Source of the DNA: Aristolochia californica
Taxonomy: Eukaryota > Streptophyta > Magnoliopsida > Piperales > Aristolochiaceae
NCBI GenBank assembly: GCA_029961685.1
Contig: JARWKL010000007.1
Span: forward strand, 7,398,708-7,462,707
Direction: 5' to 3'
Length of the DNA: 64,000 nucleotides
In this document: piece after piece, positions 34,346 through 46,900 of the stretch
Layout of the letters: every line of letters begins with the position of its first letter
Position numbering within the stretch: the stretch's first letter is position 1
Made by a program: the position numbers and the translations under genes
Notes under the pieces: model-generated
Databases searched by the model: none
What the model was told of the DNA's origin: nothing
The model's input: only the letters and a program-made list of their open reading frames with translations

Positions 34346-35165
34346 ACCTTAATCCGTAACACTAAATCCCACAATTATGCACAAATAACCCCAAATTAGA
34401 CACTGGAACTAAAATTAAATCAAATACAACACTCATTTAATCAGAAAAAAATTAGGGTTTAGACATGCCTTCTGAAATTTGGGAAAAACCGAAGCCGACA
34501 GCTGAAATCAAAGCCGATATGGGGAAATCGTTGCTAAATCGAAGTAAAAATTAAGAAATCGAAGCCCAATGTCAAAATCGAAGAAAACCAAAACTGAAAT
34601 AGGGGAAATTGGAGGGAATTTTAGGGGAAAAGATATGAGCGAGAGGGAGAAGGGAGTGAGATGCGACAAGGGAGAAAAGAGGGAGAAGAGACAGAGAGAA
34701 GAGAGGGAGGCCGAGAAGGATAAGAGAGTGGGAGAAACGAGCGGGAGGTTTAGAGGGAGAACGAGTTCGAGATGGAGAAGGACGCTGGAAGGACATTCGC
34801 AGCGAGAGACGAAGGCAATACAGAGGGAGACCGGAGAGAGGGAGACCGGAGAGGGACGGCGGAGACGAGAGAGGGAGCAGAGAGCTCTGGCTTCAGGGAG
34901 ACGACAGAGGGGCTGCGGGAACGAGAGTGTCTGTGCGGGAACGAAATGAAGAAAAATGAGCGAGACGGTCGAGCAAGAGAGAGCCCGCGCGAGAGTCATG
35001 TAGATGATTCTCAAAATCGGGCGGAAAGCACTTTCCGCCCTTTACTCTTAAAACATGAATTCTTGAGTCATGTATGTTCATGTACATGACATGAATTTCG
35101 GTGCTCCCTAACGACATCAGGACATGAACTGCATAATACGCATGAAGATCATGTCCTGAGTCATG

Positions 35166-37935
35166 TGCACTAACATAATCCTTACATGAGTCATGTCCTT
35201 GGTGTTGATGTTGACGAGTTCATGTCCACTGGAAAACAGTTTTCAGTGTTAGTACCCCAACATGAGAAAAACATAAAAAACTAGAGAATCTTTAAAACCT
35301 TACAGTACACTTGATTACAACATAATCCTTAAACCCCAAATTAGGTAACACAACTATTATTACTACACGAATAAGTTATTTAATGTATAATTAAAATATA
35401 TTAATATATTTATTAATTGAATTAGATATTTTATTGTGCATTAATATGGTAATTACGTGAGCCAATGAAATACGTGCATGATTAATTACAAGTAATAAAT
35501 AAATAACTTTATAAATAACAAAAACGAAAGCAATACATTTAGTTATTAATTTATTAATAACATATGATATACTTTAACCTAAAAATGAATGATTTAAGAG
35601 GAAAATTGATCTAATCATAACTTTAACACACTATATATTTGCACGTAATATTAATTAATAATAAATTTCCTTTTAAGTTGTATATTAAATTTGAAACCAT
35701 TCATTTTATTAAATTAAAAATGGGTTAACTAGACCAAAATAATTGATCAAATGCTTGATTTAACAATATCTTAATTACCACTATTAAATCACTAATATAA
35801 TACAATAATTAAAAAATAAATATAATGAGTAAATAAAGAATTATTTTATTAAAAACATAATATGGTTTTTTTACGTAGTATTAATTAATAATATATTTCC
35901 ACAAAATTGAAAATAATTAATAGAACAAATGCAAATTGTAACTATATTTTATTTATCAGACTTAAATATCTAGTTTAATATAGTAATAAAATTTAATAAA
36001 AATAATATATAAATAAATATAAAACTTGATTAATAACGTGAGAAAGATTATTCTAATAACCAGTTCGTGATTAGTATTAAAATCATCAAATTACAAGTTT
36101 AGTACATAAGAACAACACATGTTCAAAAACAATAAAGATATAATCATCAGTTATCATTCCACATGCAAATCGCTATGTCATCTCGAAATTGTGTTGCTCT
36201 TGTGGATTCTAATGCAGCTGCCTCCGAAAGCGTACTGACACATTCCGTATATACCTCATGCTTCCAAATCCCATTGGGCAACTTGTTTCCTATATTTACT
36301 TGCTCGACTAAAAGATCGAGCATTCTGTTGTCTTCTTCAAAACTCCAAAAGCCATATGATCGACCACTTGGTTATCTCCTTACAGCCATTTATAATCTAA
36401 ATCCAAGATTTTTCTCATGGAAAAAACTTTATCAGGCAACCATTACCCGTCACGAAAACAAAAACCACAAATAGGAAAATACCATGTGGTGGATATTTAT
36501 AACAACCGAATCTCCTCACCACATGGCAAAAATATTCTATATTACTTCAAAAATTTTAAACAACATTCTAAAACATTCCAAAATTAATCAACTATTTCCA
36601 TTGCAGATGCACTAAACAATGTAAACACACACACATCAAGTCCAAATTCACCGAACACCCCTGGTAGAACCACATATGACTTCACAGTCACTACGAATTG
36701 TACCTCGTCAGTGATAGGGGTCGGGTTTCGTTGGCTAATGGACACCCTTGTTTGAACTGGACTAAATACCGTAAACTCTAAACTGTAACTGAGAACCTTA
36801 AAAAACCGTAATAAACCCTAAACATTCAACCATTAAAACCCTAAACCCTAACCCCTAACCCTAGACCCCATACCTCCTAAACCCTAAACCCTAATTCCAG
36901 AACTTAAACAAAAAACCCTAGATCTTAAAACCCTAAACCCTATCACCCAATAAACCTTAACTGAAAAAAAAATTGAAAAAAAAACTAAACCCTAATTCTA
37001 GAACCTAAACCCTAACAATACCATAAATCCTTAACCCCTAAATACAGAGCACCAAACCCAAAAAACACTAAACTCTAATCCTAATAAAAAATTGAGACCC
37101 TAAATCGTAACACTAAATCCCACAATTATACACAAATAACCCCAAATTAGGCACTGAAACTAAAATTATATAAAATGCAACACTCATTTAATCGAAAAAA
37201 AATTAGGGTTTAGTCATACCTTTTGAAATTTAGGGAAAATCGAAGCCGAATGGGGAAATCGATGCTGAATTGAAGTAGAAATTAAGAAATTGAAGCCCAA
37301 ATGTCAAAATCGAAGAAAATCGAAACCGAAATAGGGGAAATCGAACGAAATCGAAAGGTATTTTGGGGGAAAAGAGAATAACGAGAGGGGGAAGGGAGTG
37401 AGAGGCCGAAAGGGAGAAGAGAGGGAGAAGAGAGAAAGAGAAGAGAGGGAGGTCGAGAAGGATAAGAGAGAGGGAGGTTCAGAGGGAGAGCGAGTCCGAG
37501 ATGGAGAGAAGGACGTCGAAAGGACGTTCGCAGCGAGAGATGGAGGCCATAGAGAGGGAGACCGGAGAGAGACGATGGAGACGAGAGAGGGAGCAAAGAG
37601 CTCAAGGTTTAGGGAGACGAGAAAGTGGGTGCGGGAGATAGGGCGAAAAAAAACGAAATGAGAAGAGAGCGTGAGAGGGTGTGCGGAAGAGAGAGGGGGA
37701 AAAAAAATAAAATCGTCGAGGGTTCTAACCCCGACGATTGTTTCATGTGGATGAAGGGCAAATAAGGGCAGAAACCACATTCCGTCGCTTACGCCTTGGA
37801 GATGATTTTTGAAGTCATGTTAGTCATCTACATTACTTGAAGTCTGGCAATCCACTAATGACCTCAAGAGATGAACTGAGTAATACGGTTGAAGTTCATC
37901 TTCTGAGTCAAGTTGAATAAGTCATACTGGTCTTC
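35166..37935 (-). mobile_element. PIF/Harbinger-like transposon, copy 2, internally deleted
   Basis: It matches copy 1 over both arms: CTACACGA.TAA.TTATTTAA at 35371, the 36160 segment, telomere-like repeats (36810-37030) and the GA-rich tract (37370-37700). At about 36230 it jumps from the transposase C-terminus (equivalent to 31057) to the middle of the SANT ORF (equivalent to 33391), losing about 2.3 kb. It also has about 125 bp (35650-35775) absent from copy 1, so it is not a simple derivative of it. Confidence 0.75.
36163..36385 (-). pseudogene. Fused remnant of transposase tail and SANT ORF in Harbinger copy 2
   Basis: On the minus strand, the N-terminal SANT segment (equivalent to 33391-33548) is joined directly to the last codons of the transposase. 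Both pieces match copy 1 base by base apart from scattered substitutions. No functional product is expected. Confidence 0.7.
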
Positions 37936-38277
37936 ATGGACTCCTTTTTTTTTTTGCCTATTTTCTTTGACTCTTTTTTTTCTGGTGATTCTGTTTGAGT
38001 TTAACATGACTAATTTGTTTTTAGATATTTTTAAAAAAAATTATATTTGACATTTTATTTTACTGATAATTTAACAAATAGGTATGATAAGGTATGAGAT
38101 TAATTATTAATTTATATTTATTTTCCTTGAAAAAGGGTCTATTTAATTTTCTTTGATTTTTCTTTAAAAAATACATGTAATTTCCTAGTAAGGCATTAAT
38201 AGGATTTTATTTTAAAGTTTCTTAGAAATGTGTATCCTAGGAAAAGTATTTCTAATTTTTCTTGAAATTAAATTTTC
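37936..38277. other. AT-rich spacer
   Basis: T-rich sequence between Harbinger copy 2 and the shikimate kinase relic. No gene or repeat is recognised. Confidence 0.5.
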
Positions 38278-38475
38278 AACCAGGATATTTACTTAGTATA
38301 TGGATCATCAAATTCGATCGTAAATCTGCCCCAACAGCTGCAATCCACTTTTCTCATGCATGTGAAAGCACATTTAGCTGGTAAATAATCCTCTGTTTCA
38401 TGTATCTCATGACATGCACCTAGTAGAAAACTTTTTATGTTAACCCTATAGAGAGAGAGTAAAATAAGTATACGC
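38278..38475 (-). pseudogene. Shikimate kinase relic, part 2 (exon 7)
   Basis: This aligns with 45893-46090 of the intact gene: exon 7 (45908-46037) and some of both introns. Shared stretches include CCCAACAGCTGCAATCC and GTTTCATGTATCTC.TGACATG. The LID-region code TDSRPLL is degraded and the frame holds substitutions and indels. No other exon is seen. It has the same orientation as the intact gene and lies directly in front of the ABC1 relic. Confidence 0.8.
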
Positions 38476-38744
38476 AAAAAATAGACCGTAGGGAAACCTG
38501 GCTGCGGTCAAGTTTAACCTAACTTGGTCCGGTTAAGTGTGGGTGCCAAGGTGCTGGAGATTTGGATTTGCCTTGTTTCAAGCGAGTCCAGCGTAGAACA
38601 TGGAATGATCTGACTTTGAAGAATCCGATCGGATTCCAATTTGGAAAACCAGAGAATCAGATTACAATGAATTTATAATTTTACATTTTAGCTTGTGGAA
38701 ATTACAATAATCAGAAGCGAGCAGCCGGGCACTACCACAATAAT
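38476..38744. other. Breakpoint region between the two duplicated units
   Basis: The homology to shikimate kinase ends near 38475, and the homology to the ABC1 upstream region starts near 38745. The junction of the presumed tandem duplication should lie here. No gene is seen. Confidence 0.4.
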
Positions 38745-41700
38745 ACTGATGGTTTCCGAAACTTCGAAATCGGAGTCAGAACTCGGTATAAATAACCATT
38801 GGCGGTCCACCCACTCGTATAAATAACCGTCAAACAGACGCCACAGCAGATCTACAGTCGAAGCTTCCAAGGTTTTGAATAATGGCGCCACCATTCCCCT
38901 ATTTTATCTCCTCTCTTATCAGGGGCGCTAACTTTTGTAAGAGAGATCATCCTCAATTTTTTTATCCGTAATGCTTCTCAATATTCCCCAGAGTCCGACG
39001 CACCTCCCGCCAATTTCAAATCGTCCAAATTGGACCATCTTCCTCAAATTTTGAGTTGCCGGAGATCTTGGCGGTTTCCTTCTGAGCATCGTTATCGGTG
39101 CTCGCTTGAGTTGCCTCGAGCGACAATTAATGTTGATATGTTCATCAAGTACTCCTGATATGTCTTTGAAAATGGCAATTCGGAGACGGAAGCGCTTGTT
39201 CAGCACGATATGTCGAACATTTCTTCAGTTTACAGCAGGAAATCGTTTTTTACTCGCGCGAAGACTTTTCCAGATTGCGACGAGGTTCGGTCTGCGGTAT
39301 GTCGATAGTCTGATGGAGTGATCAGACGAAATGTCTGAGGTAGTTTCTGTGGTAATTAGATCCTAAAAGTAGTGTCGTTTTGGTGTCTTTCTTTAAACTA
39401 TTGATTTCATCATCTCTGAGAATAAAACTGCATTTTCGTATCTTTCTGGTGCATCTGGAAACGAGGAAATTATCGGCTCTAATGTTCATAGACACGATAT
39501 ACAATGGCTTTTAACTATGGATTTTAAGTTTCTTCTTGCAGACTAGAGCAGGTGAGCTTAGAGAGATATTGGTCGGATCTGGTCCGGTCAGTCTTACTTA
39601 TAAAATGTTATGGTATGCGTATAGTCTTTAATGTATCCCGCTATAGCGTGAAAGACCTGCTCCATGGTTTTGCGATGTATATTCACGATTCTTTGAGTGA
39701 GCAATCTAACCTGTTTGCAGCAGCTGCATTAGAATGGACTTTCTTCATGTAATGTCATAATGAGGTTGGTCTTGTTTAGTTGTCTGCTATTGGACTAGTA
39801 TTGAACCTAAATCGCATTTTCTTCGCTGACTGTGCTGTCAAACACCTCAAAGTCTGCCTCATGGATATTTGAACAGGAAACTCTGAACGAATTTAGATCT
39901 TTGATGCCACTCTCACGCTCTAGCTCCAAATTCTGGGCCTTCTTATAGTTTGAAATAAAACTGATCAGTTACTGCTTCAAAGAAGTCTATGATGGTAAAT
40001 ATGGAAATGTCTTTTACAGTTGTTGGTAAGAAAAGGTGATCTCTAGGAAAGTTTTTTTCTGAGCTATAAGTTTAAATCCCAGATACCATTTTATTTTTCT
40101 CTGGTGATTAGAAAGTAATCATGTCTGATCAAGAACATGAAAGAAAAAAATGAAAAGGTTCTTTAAGTGATGTCATGTTTTTTTTACTCTTTTTTCTTGT
40201 TTTGGCATATAATCTCAATTCACTCTGTTGTTCTCAGCCTCGCTGTTCTATAGGGTATTGCAATCAGTTTTTAATCCAAACTACAAAGTTCTAAGTAGTT
40301 CATATCCATGGAGTGCAAGAAAAGTATTTATTCATACAAAAGCTTAGATCAGTGCTGCAAACTCTTCTTTATAAGGTAAGTTTATGTGCTAAAGAAGATA
40401 ATCTACTGAGTGAACATCTTGAAACTTTCGTTTACTTTTGAAGAACTTAAACCAATTATTTGCAATGGTGAGCTGTAAATGAACATTTGGGACAGGCTAT
40501 ATAGAAGTTAAATGGTCCCCAGGAGGAAATCTGTGGTATAGACATGGTTTTGTTTTTCAAGTTTGTATATTTTTCTGCATATTTATATTTCTTACGGCAA
40601 GGTTACATCTTGGCTGTTCTACAACTTACCGTAGAGAATTGATGGAATCACTTTAGGAACCTTGGACTCGATGATCAGCATTCCCATTTCCGTCAGAAGA
40701 TGAATATATAAAAAATATAAGAAGTTTCCTTATGCTCTTGTTATCAGGGCTTCAAGGTCATGTACAGTAAGAAACAATTGCATATTTTTCTTTTCATCTA
40801 TTTCTTTTTTTAGTGGTGAACTTCTAAGAGACAAGAGTAACAAGACTAGAATATATTAAGAGAAGAAAGTAGGGTCAAGATATAAAATAAGCTGGCTCAA
40901 ATTTTGAATAGGGAATTTGAGTAGCTGCTTTTGACAAGTCAAAAGTCAAATTCTATATTACACATTCCCTGTCTTCTATTTGTTTTTAGTTAATCGCAAC
41001 TTTTGCCCGTCTGCATAAAATTATTACGTAGATTTTTCATATTTTGATGGGGAATGATTGGGAATTCCATTCTTTCTTCTTGTAGGAAAAGAAAGTTGAG
41101 AGAAGACAGGATGCATATCTTGTTATTTATCAACAGGCACTGGTTGAAGATTATACTTATCCTACCTGTTATTCCTGTGGTAGGTTGCCAAGTGAAATAA
41201 AATTTACATGTATAAATGCTTTTCAGCCATACATACATGCTTGTATATCATATGCTCGAGGATAACTGGACAAATACCTTCTTACATCTGTCACTGGCCA
41301 TAGACAACGCTAAAAGCAGTGTTGTTCTCTCTGTTTTGCAGCTTCCCCTGGAGTTCAAGAAAAATTACGTCGTTTACCAGCATAAGAAAGATGGAAAACA
41401 AGGCAAGTAAGTGGCAGAATGTAAATTCTATCCTCTACTATGTCATTCATAGTCTCATGTAGTTTCGTGAATGCTGTTCGGCCTTCATTAAAATTCTTGT
41501 AATTGTAGCCAAAATAAATATACCAAAATTGATGAATTTTTTTCTGTTTGGCTAGATTCTTACAGTAAAATTTGTAAGTAAACAGTAGGGTGAGCGCAAA
41601 AGACTGGTTTGCATTTAGCAGAAAGAGACATGGCCACTGGTGTAACTGACAATTATAAAGCAATCTGTCCACGTAGCTGATAAAAGCTCAGCGACCATTT

Positions 41701-41835
41701 TATTGCACAGGCACAGATCTTTAATACGCCCCATAGTAAGTACTTAAATTATGTGGTTCCACTGTTTGTACGCTGCTGTGATCTTTATTCTGGTAAGGAA
41801 GGTGGCTCACAGGTCCCAAACTATTTTTGTGCTAA
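38745..41835 (+). pseudogene. Decayed copy of the ABC1 kinase gene
   Basis: This is collinear with 19245-27780, with two large deletions. Kept parts are the upstream region, exon 1 (from ATG 38971, with stops), exon 2 (39542-39586), exon 14 (about 40064-40114), exon 15 (40238-40376, with GTTCTATAG, a stop, where the gene has GTTCTGGAG), exon 19 (about 40636-40765), exon 20 (from 41085), exon 21 (from 41342) and the 3' flank. Exons 3-13, which carry the entire kinase core ([23 protein letters not shown] and DFG), and exons 16-18 are missing. Introns are retained, so it arose by DNA duplication, not retrotransposition. Confidence 0.88.
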
Positions 41836-43523
41836 ACTTTGAGCAGTCGCTTGAAAAATTTAGCCATTGAGCTCTACCATAATCTCTTGGGATAGAATTT
41901 CAGGTTGACATCGTTTCTTGTTTCTTGGGAGATTTAGATTTCTTGTTTATCGTTTACTGAGGAGCTTTTGATGCTGCTGCTACTGAAAGCAGTTTTGGCA
42001 GCACGTATTTAAAATCTGTAAATCTTTCTACCTGCCAGCTTTTTCTAGACCTGAGTGAATGCGGCTAGCCGAACTAGTGGGACCTATGTTACTGAAGTTG
42101 GCTGTTCATACTAAAAAGACCTGCGGACGTTTTCATCTTTTCAGACAGTTCTTCATGGCTGTATCAGAGTGTCCTAAAGGTATCATTGTGCAGGTAAGCA
42201 TAACCCCTTCACCTAATCTATTCCAATTTTCCCACTAGTCATGGTAACGAATATTTAGTTGATTTAGTACATTTTGCATCGGATATATTACTGTTGGTGA
42301 TAAAGTTTTATTGCTGTGGTAATTAGTCGGGTTAACCTGAACCAGTCAGGTTTATTTGAATTTGATTGGTTATTTATTCAGGTCAGAAATGTAGACTTGA
42401 ATCATGTTGAAAATAATTTGGATGAAGTTCACGTCATCTTGGCTTAAAATTTTAAAACTAATAGTTTGCTTTGGTTTGATCATGTTAAATTCAGTATTGA
42501 CTTAGATCCTTGAAATACTGAGTTCGATTGCACAACTAGGATCGGGATTTGGCTGAATTTCGGCTCTGAGATAGTTCAGGGAAAACTCGCCCATTATAAA
42601 AAGGTCCAATCTGACCTTCCAACCTCACCGGCCTAGTTACAAATCTGAAGTGGTTCGAGTCACAGGTGTAAGTCATCAAACCCTGGTTCTTACAACTTTT
42701 AAGCCATTTAACCTGTTGTCAAAACTCTTGACTTACTATTAGTGAGTCAAGAGGTGATCAGGATTATTTTTAAAAATATACTTTTTAAGTGTCGTAATTT
42801 CTAATATGGTCGTGCTCCAAAACATCTAATACGTATATGCTCAACTAAGCTTTGCAAAAATATGTCTTGATTTGACCTCCAAAATTTTACTTTTCATATA
42901 AATAATATTTTTATAATACGTTCACACTAGCTCATTCTGGCTAATGAGCTTCGCTCGGGAGCTTGAACTCGTGTCAAAACTTAACAAAGTTAGACCAATA
43001 CTGAGCTGAGCACAAGTCACGAACTAGCTCAGCCTAGTCACTCACCTTCTCGTTTGCAAATAGACTAGCAATTTTACTAGCTCATCCATGGTATCCTCCG
43101 ACAAATTTATAAACATAGACAGAAATAGGACAAATAGATTTCCTTAGTCATACAAGAATTTGGTTATATCAAGTAGTTATTTTAGTCATGTATTATTTAG
43201 TAAATAAAAATGCTGCATAATTACCTGTTTGCCTGAATACTAACAAATAATTTCATGACTTTTAATGCTTCCTATGTGAGAGTAAAAGAAGTATCTCTAT
43301 CGATGTTTAATTACAAACAAATCAAGTAAAAACAGTAATTTACAACTTTTAATATTATTTTAGGATCTTCCAGATCTATTACATTAGCTATTTCAAAATA
43401 ATTTCTTGTTTATCCATTTACATGTCACAAGTATTGAAACACCCTTTTGCTTGGATAGAGTGGTAAAAGAATACCATAATCTCGTCTATTCCACTTCTTA
43501 CCATTTTACAGCCATACCATAAT
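41836..43523. other. Gene-free spacer between the ABC1 relic and shikimate kinase
   Basis: No convincing gene. The stretch 42330-42700 has phrases such as GGTTAACCTGAACC and CGGGATTTGG. The part 42900-43060 has GAGCTTCGCTCGGGAGCTTG-like text. Both are typical of old hAT-type or other dispersed plant repeats, but borders cannot be set. Confidence 0.4.
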
Positions 43524-43680
43524 CTTGCAACCAAAATGTTTAAAAAAAAAAAAAAAAAATGAGAAAACCTTGGAACCAAAATGTTATAAAAAAATGAGAA
43601 AACCTTGCAACCAAAATGTTATAAAAAAAAATGAGAAAACCTTGCAACCAAAATATTATAAAAAATTAAGAAAATTTTGC
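43524..43680. repeat. Four tandem units of about 35-45 bp
   Basis: Units start at 43524, 43569, 43604 and 43641. Each reads CTTG.AACCAAAAT, a TTATAAAAAA-type run, then ATGAGAAAAC. The lengths differ mainly in the adenine run. The array lies 3' of the shikimate kinase gene. Confidence 0.85.
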
Positions 43681-43957
43681 AACCGGCACAAAACATACTA
43701 AATTCTACCAATGCATGTGGAGCGTGACTAAGATTGCTTTGGATCTCGACTTTGAAAACAAGTTAACATTGAAATAACGGTTGGCACAATAACGCTATAC
43801 ACCAGCCATAAATAATGATAATGATCACATAATATCGATATCTTTATGGCTTTCCGCTCATTAGGAACAAATGATAATTAATCAATGGATAAGAACCAAA
43901 ATCACACAGGTACGTGAGAAACAAGAGACAACCTTTCGCTTGCGTTGCCTCTGCATA

Positions 43958-46900
43958 CTATGCAATTCTTTCGCCAGACTCCTTTTCATCGAAGAAATCT
44001 TCTATCTCGTTAAGAGCCTGCCAAACAATCATTAGGTTTGAAACTAAGATGGAAGGTATGGAAAGGAGAAAAGAAAGAGAGATTTTGATCACATAACAGC
44101 AAACTCGGCTTACCTCAAGTGCAATAGCTGTCGGGGTGAGTGCAGATGCATTCCCATTACCTTGTCTTGCTGCCATACCTACACCAAAGAGAATTGTTTG
44201 GCTACTGAAATTGGACCTAACAGTAGACAGCTATATAGCAAGTAGTACAAATGTTTAATCAGCAAACGTGGTCCCCTAATGGTTTCCAAACTGTAAAAGG
44301 AAAATGTGGAGTGAAGAGTATCCGGCAGAAGAACAAACCAAGCACTCTAACTTGAGGGTTTTTTTTTTTTTTTGGGTGGGGGGTGTTATTTAAGACTCTT
44401 TTTTTGCAATCTCCTAAGGTTTTGAAACTGAAAAAAGATAATGTGGGGTGAAGGGAATGTGACACTTTTTTTTTTTTCAAGATTCCATTTCGCACTTTAG
44501 CTGAGAATCAAGCTCATGTGACACCTCCTAATGTGTCCCACTCACTACTTGTGATCAGATTATGAGACAGCTTAAGTTGACGCCTTTAACTCAAGCCAAG
44601 CTTGCCCTAGGTTTCTAATGACCGAACTGCAGCTTGGGTCATGATCATATCATGAGATGGTTCATTACTGCCGCACTTCTTGAGCTGATGAGCGAAACTC
44701 ATTTGTTTTCAGAAAAGTAAAACTTGTGGGGCCTCTTGAGGTCTTCCACCTCATCTCAGCTCGTGATTGGATAATGAGAATACACATCCTCCGCTTGTTT
44801 TCTAGAAGCACACTACACATAGGTACCCAACCAATTTCAGATTATTTAATTTTACTTAGTCTGAGATAGTTGTTTCTTGAATCATGGAATTCTGAACTGG
44901 AAAACCAGGTCAGATTGCCCAAGCCTAGTTGGGTCACCCTTTGGACTAAGGAAGACTTGGTGTGTGTTAAAGCAGGACTTGCCCAGAGTATAATGACTGA
45001 ATCCAATTAAAATGGGCAGATGGCATCCACTCCCTCCTAAAACCGAGTCAACCCCCTCCCTTTATATCAAAATAAAATGATACGACCAAGAGTCTTAACT
45101 GAAAAAACGTTATCGCTTATTGATTGAATGGGCTAAATCACTGTACATTGAGAGATTGCTTATGACTCAAACAACTGACAGAAAAGCTCTAAACTAGTAT
45201 TACGACAACTTGACAAGTAACTTCAAGTGTTTCCATGAATACTCATTAAGGTGTTTGACTCAACATGGCTATATGAAAAGCTGCAACCAAGCTAAACATT
45301 TTGGGAAGTATAATCTATAGACATAATGATCCTGAATGGAACTAGTCCAGCTATCTTTTTATTACCTTTCTTAACTGGCAAGTACATCTTAGCAAAGGTA
45401 ACTTCAAGTTCAAATTTGAAGTTGGACGTGTGAGTTTGAGCTTGCCTCTGTACTTCTAAGTCCATTTTGACTTTTGAAGTATGCAAACTCAAGATGAAGT
45501 TGGGCTTAGAAAGCAAGAACAGCTTCGCTTACATTTAAGTCACAAGATGCAAGTTCATGTTGTTACCTAACAACCAATTTAATAATGCATGTAAATTGGT
45601 TTTTTCTGAAAGGAAACAGACTTACTTTGAAGGCAAACTCTGACATCAGCATGAGTGTATGCTTCACCCCTTTCTTCAAATAGTGCAGTGAGACGCATAT
45701 AAGCCTTAAGGGAAAAAAGTGTAAAAGTCAACATTTCAGAACTGATATAAACATGTGTGAATCTACCAATGATGTGCACCCACTCAACAATTACCCACTT
45801 GAATCATTCAGCCTGATCAGAAACAGGCTAGTTCAGATAAAACAATTTTGCAAGTTAGTTAACTAAATTTTGACAGAAAATGCATCAACGGATGGCAGGA
45901 TAACCACCTTAGTGTATGGGTCACCAGAATCATCATGCAAAAGAGGTCGTGAATCTGTCCCAACAGCTGCAATCCGCTTTGCCAGTGCATCTAAAGGCAC
46001 GTCTAGCCAGACAGTAATCCCCTGTTTCATGTATCTCCTGACATGCAAATAGTGGACAATGTTTCATGTCAACAATACCAGAGAGAGAAAAAGGAAGAGA
46101 AGAATAACTAAAGATAGAACAAATCTGGAAAAGTACAGGCAGTGGCCCACCAGTTTACTGGACGTATCACTGCACCACCTCCAGTCGCGACAACTAGTCG
46201 GTGCAAGGAAGACAGCTCCTTTAACACCTTGCTCTGAAACGTGTGACAATAAATTTCAGTTATGAAAAAAAAAAAAAAAAACCTGTAGAACAATTTGAAA
46301 TATATATATGCATGTTATAAAGAAAGAGCAAAAGAAAGGCTAACAGTGTTTGAATATCTAAAGTATCTTTTCACTTTCCCAACAAACTAGCTGAAAGAAA
46401 TACAAGAAGAACAATCTTCTTGTATATTAAAAAGAACAGAGTGAAGAGGAACATATGCAAAAAGGAAGAACCTCATTATCTCGAAAGAAACTCTCACTGT
46501 GGTCTTTGAAAATCTGAGCCACAGAAGTTCCTCCTACGGCTTTCTCTACCAGCTTGTCACTGCATCACCCAGAAACATGAACATTAAACCCCAGAGAAAT
46601 AAAAGTATCACACTGTTCTACACCATCATGGCAATCCAAATACAGACCTGTCAAAAAAGGAATAACCAAGTGCTTCAGATAAGATCTTCCCAACTGTAGT
46701 CTTACCAGAGCCCATCATCCCTGCATTTGGTTTTCCAAAAGAGTTACATTAATAGGAAAGACTCATATGTGAACTTTAAAAAAAAAAATGTAAGTTAACA
46801 AAACCACCTCGTAGTAATACCACAAGGCAATTCTGAAGTGAACTTACCGACAAGATATATGCACTGTCCATTCAAGTAGGGAATGACTTTCTGTGACTTT

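Larger units (their letters stand above)
30085..35165 (-). mobile_element. PIF/Harbinger-like DNA transposon, copy 1 (with transposase genes)
   Basis: It carries two minus-strand genes, a Myb/SANT-like ORF and a HARBI1-type transposase. The long AT-rich left arm (30230-30975) and a right arm with telomere-like CCCTAA repeats and a GA-rich tract are repeated in copy 2. The ends are approximate. They carry many short ATCATG/CATGA-type subterminal motifs, and exact inverted repeats and target duplications could not be fixed by eye. Confidence 0.7.

Noticed and set aside
34508..35117. Long open frames on both strands (up to 168 codons)
   Set aside because: They lie in a GA/CT-rich low-complexity tract repeated in Harbinger copy 2. 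The proteins are Ser/Leu or Arg/Glu runs without family features.
37282..37780. Open frames up to 158 codons
   Set aside because: This is the same low-complexity GA-rich arm in Harbinger copy 2, with frames not conserved between copies.
38745..41835. Second functional ABC1 kinase gene
   Set aside because: Stops occur in exons 1 and 15, and the exons for the catalytic core are absent.
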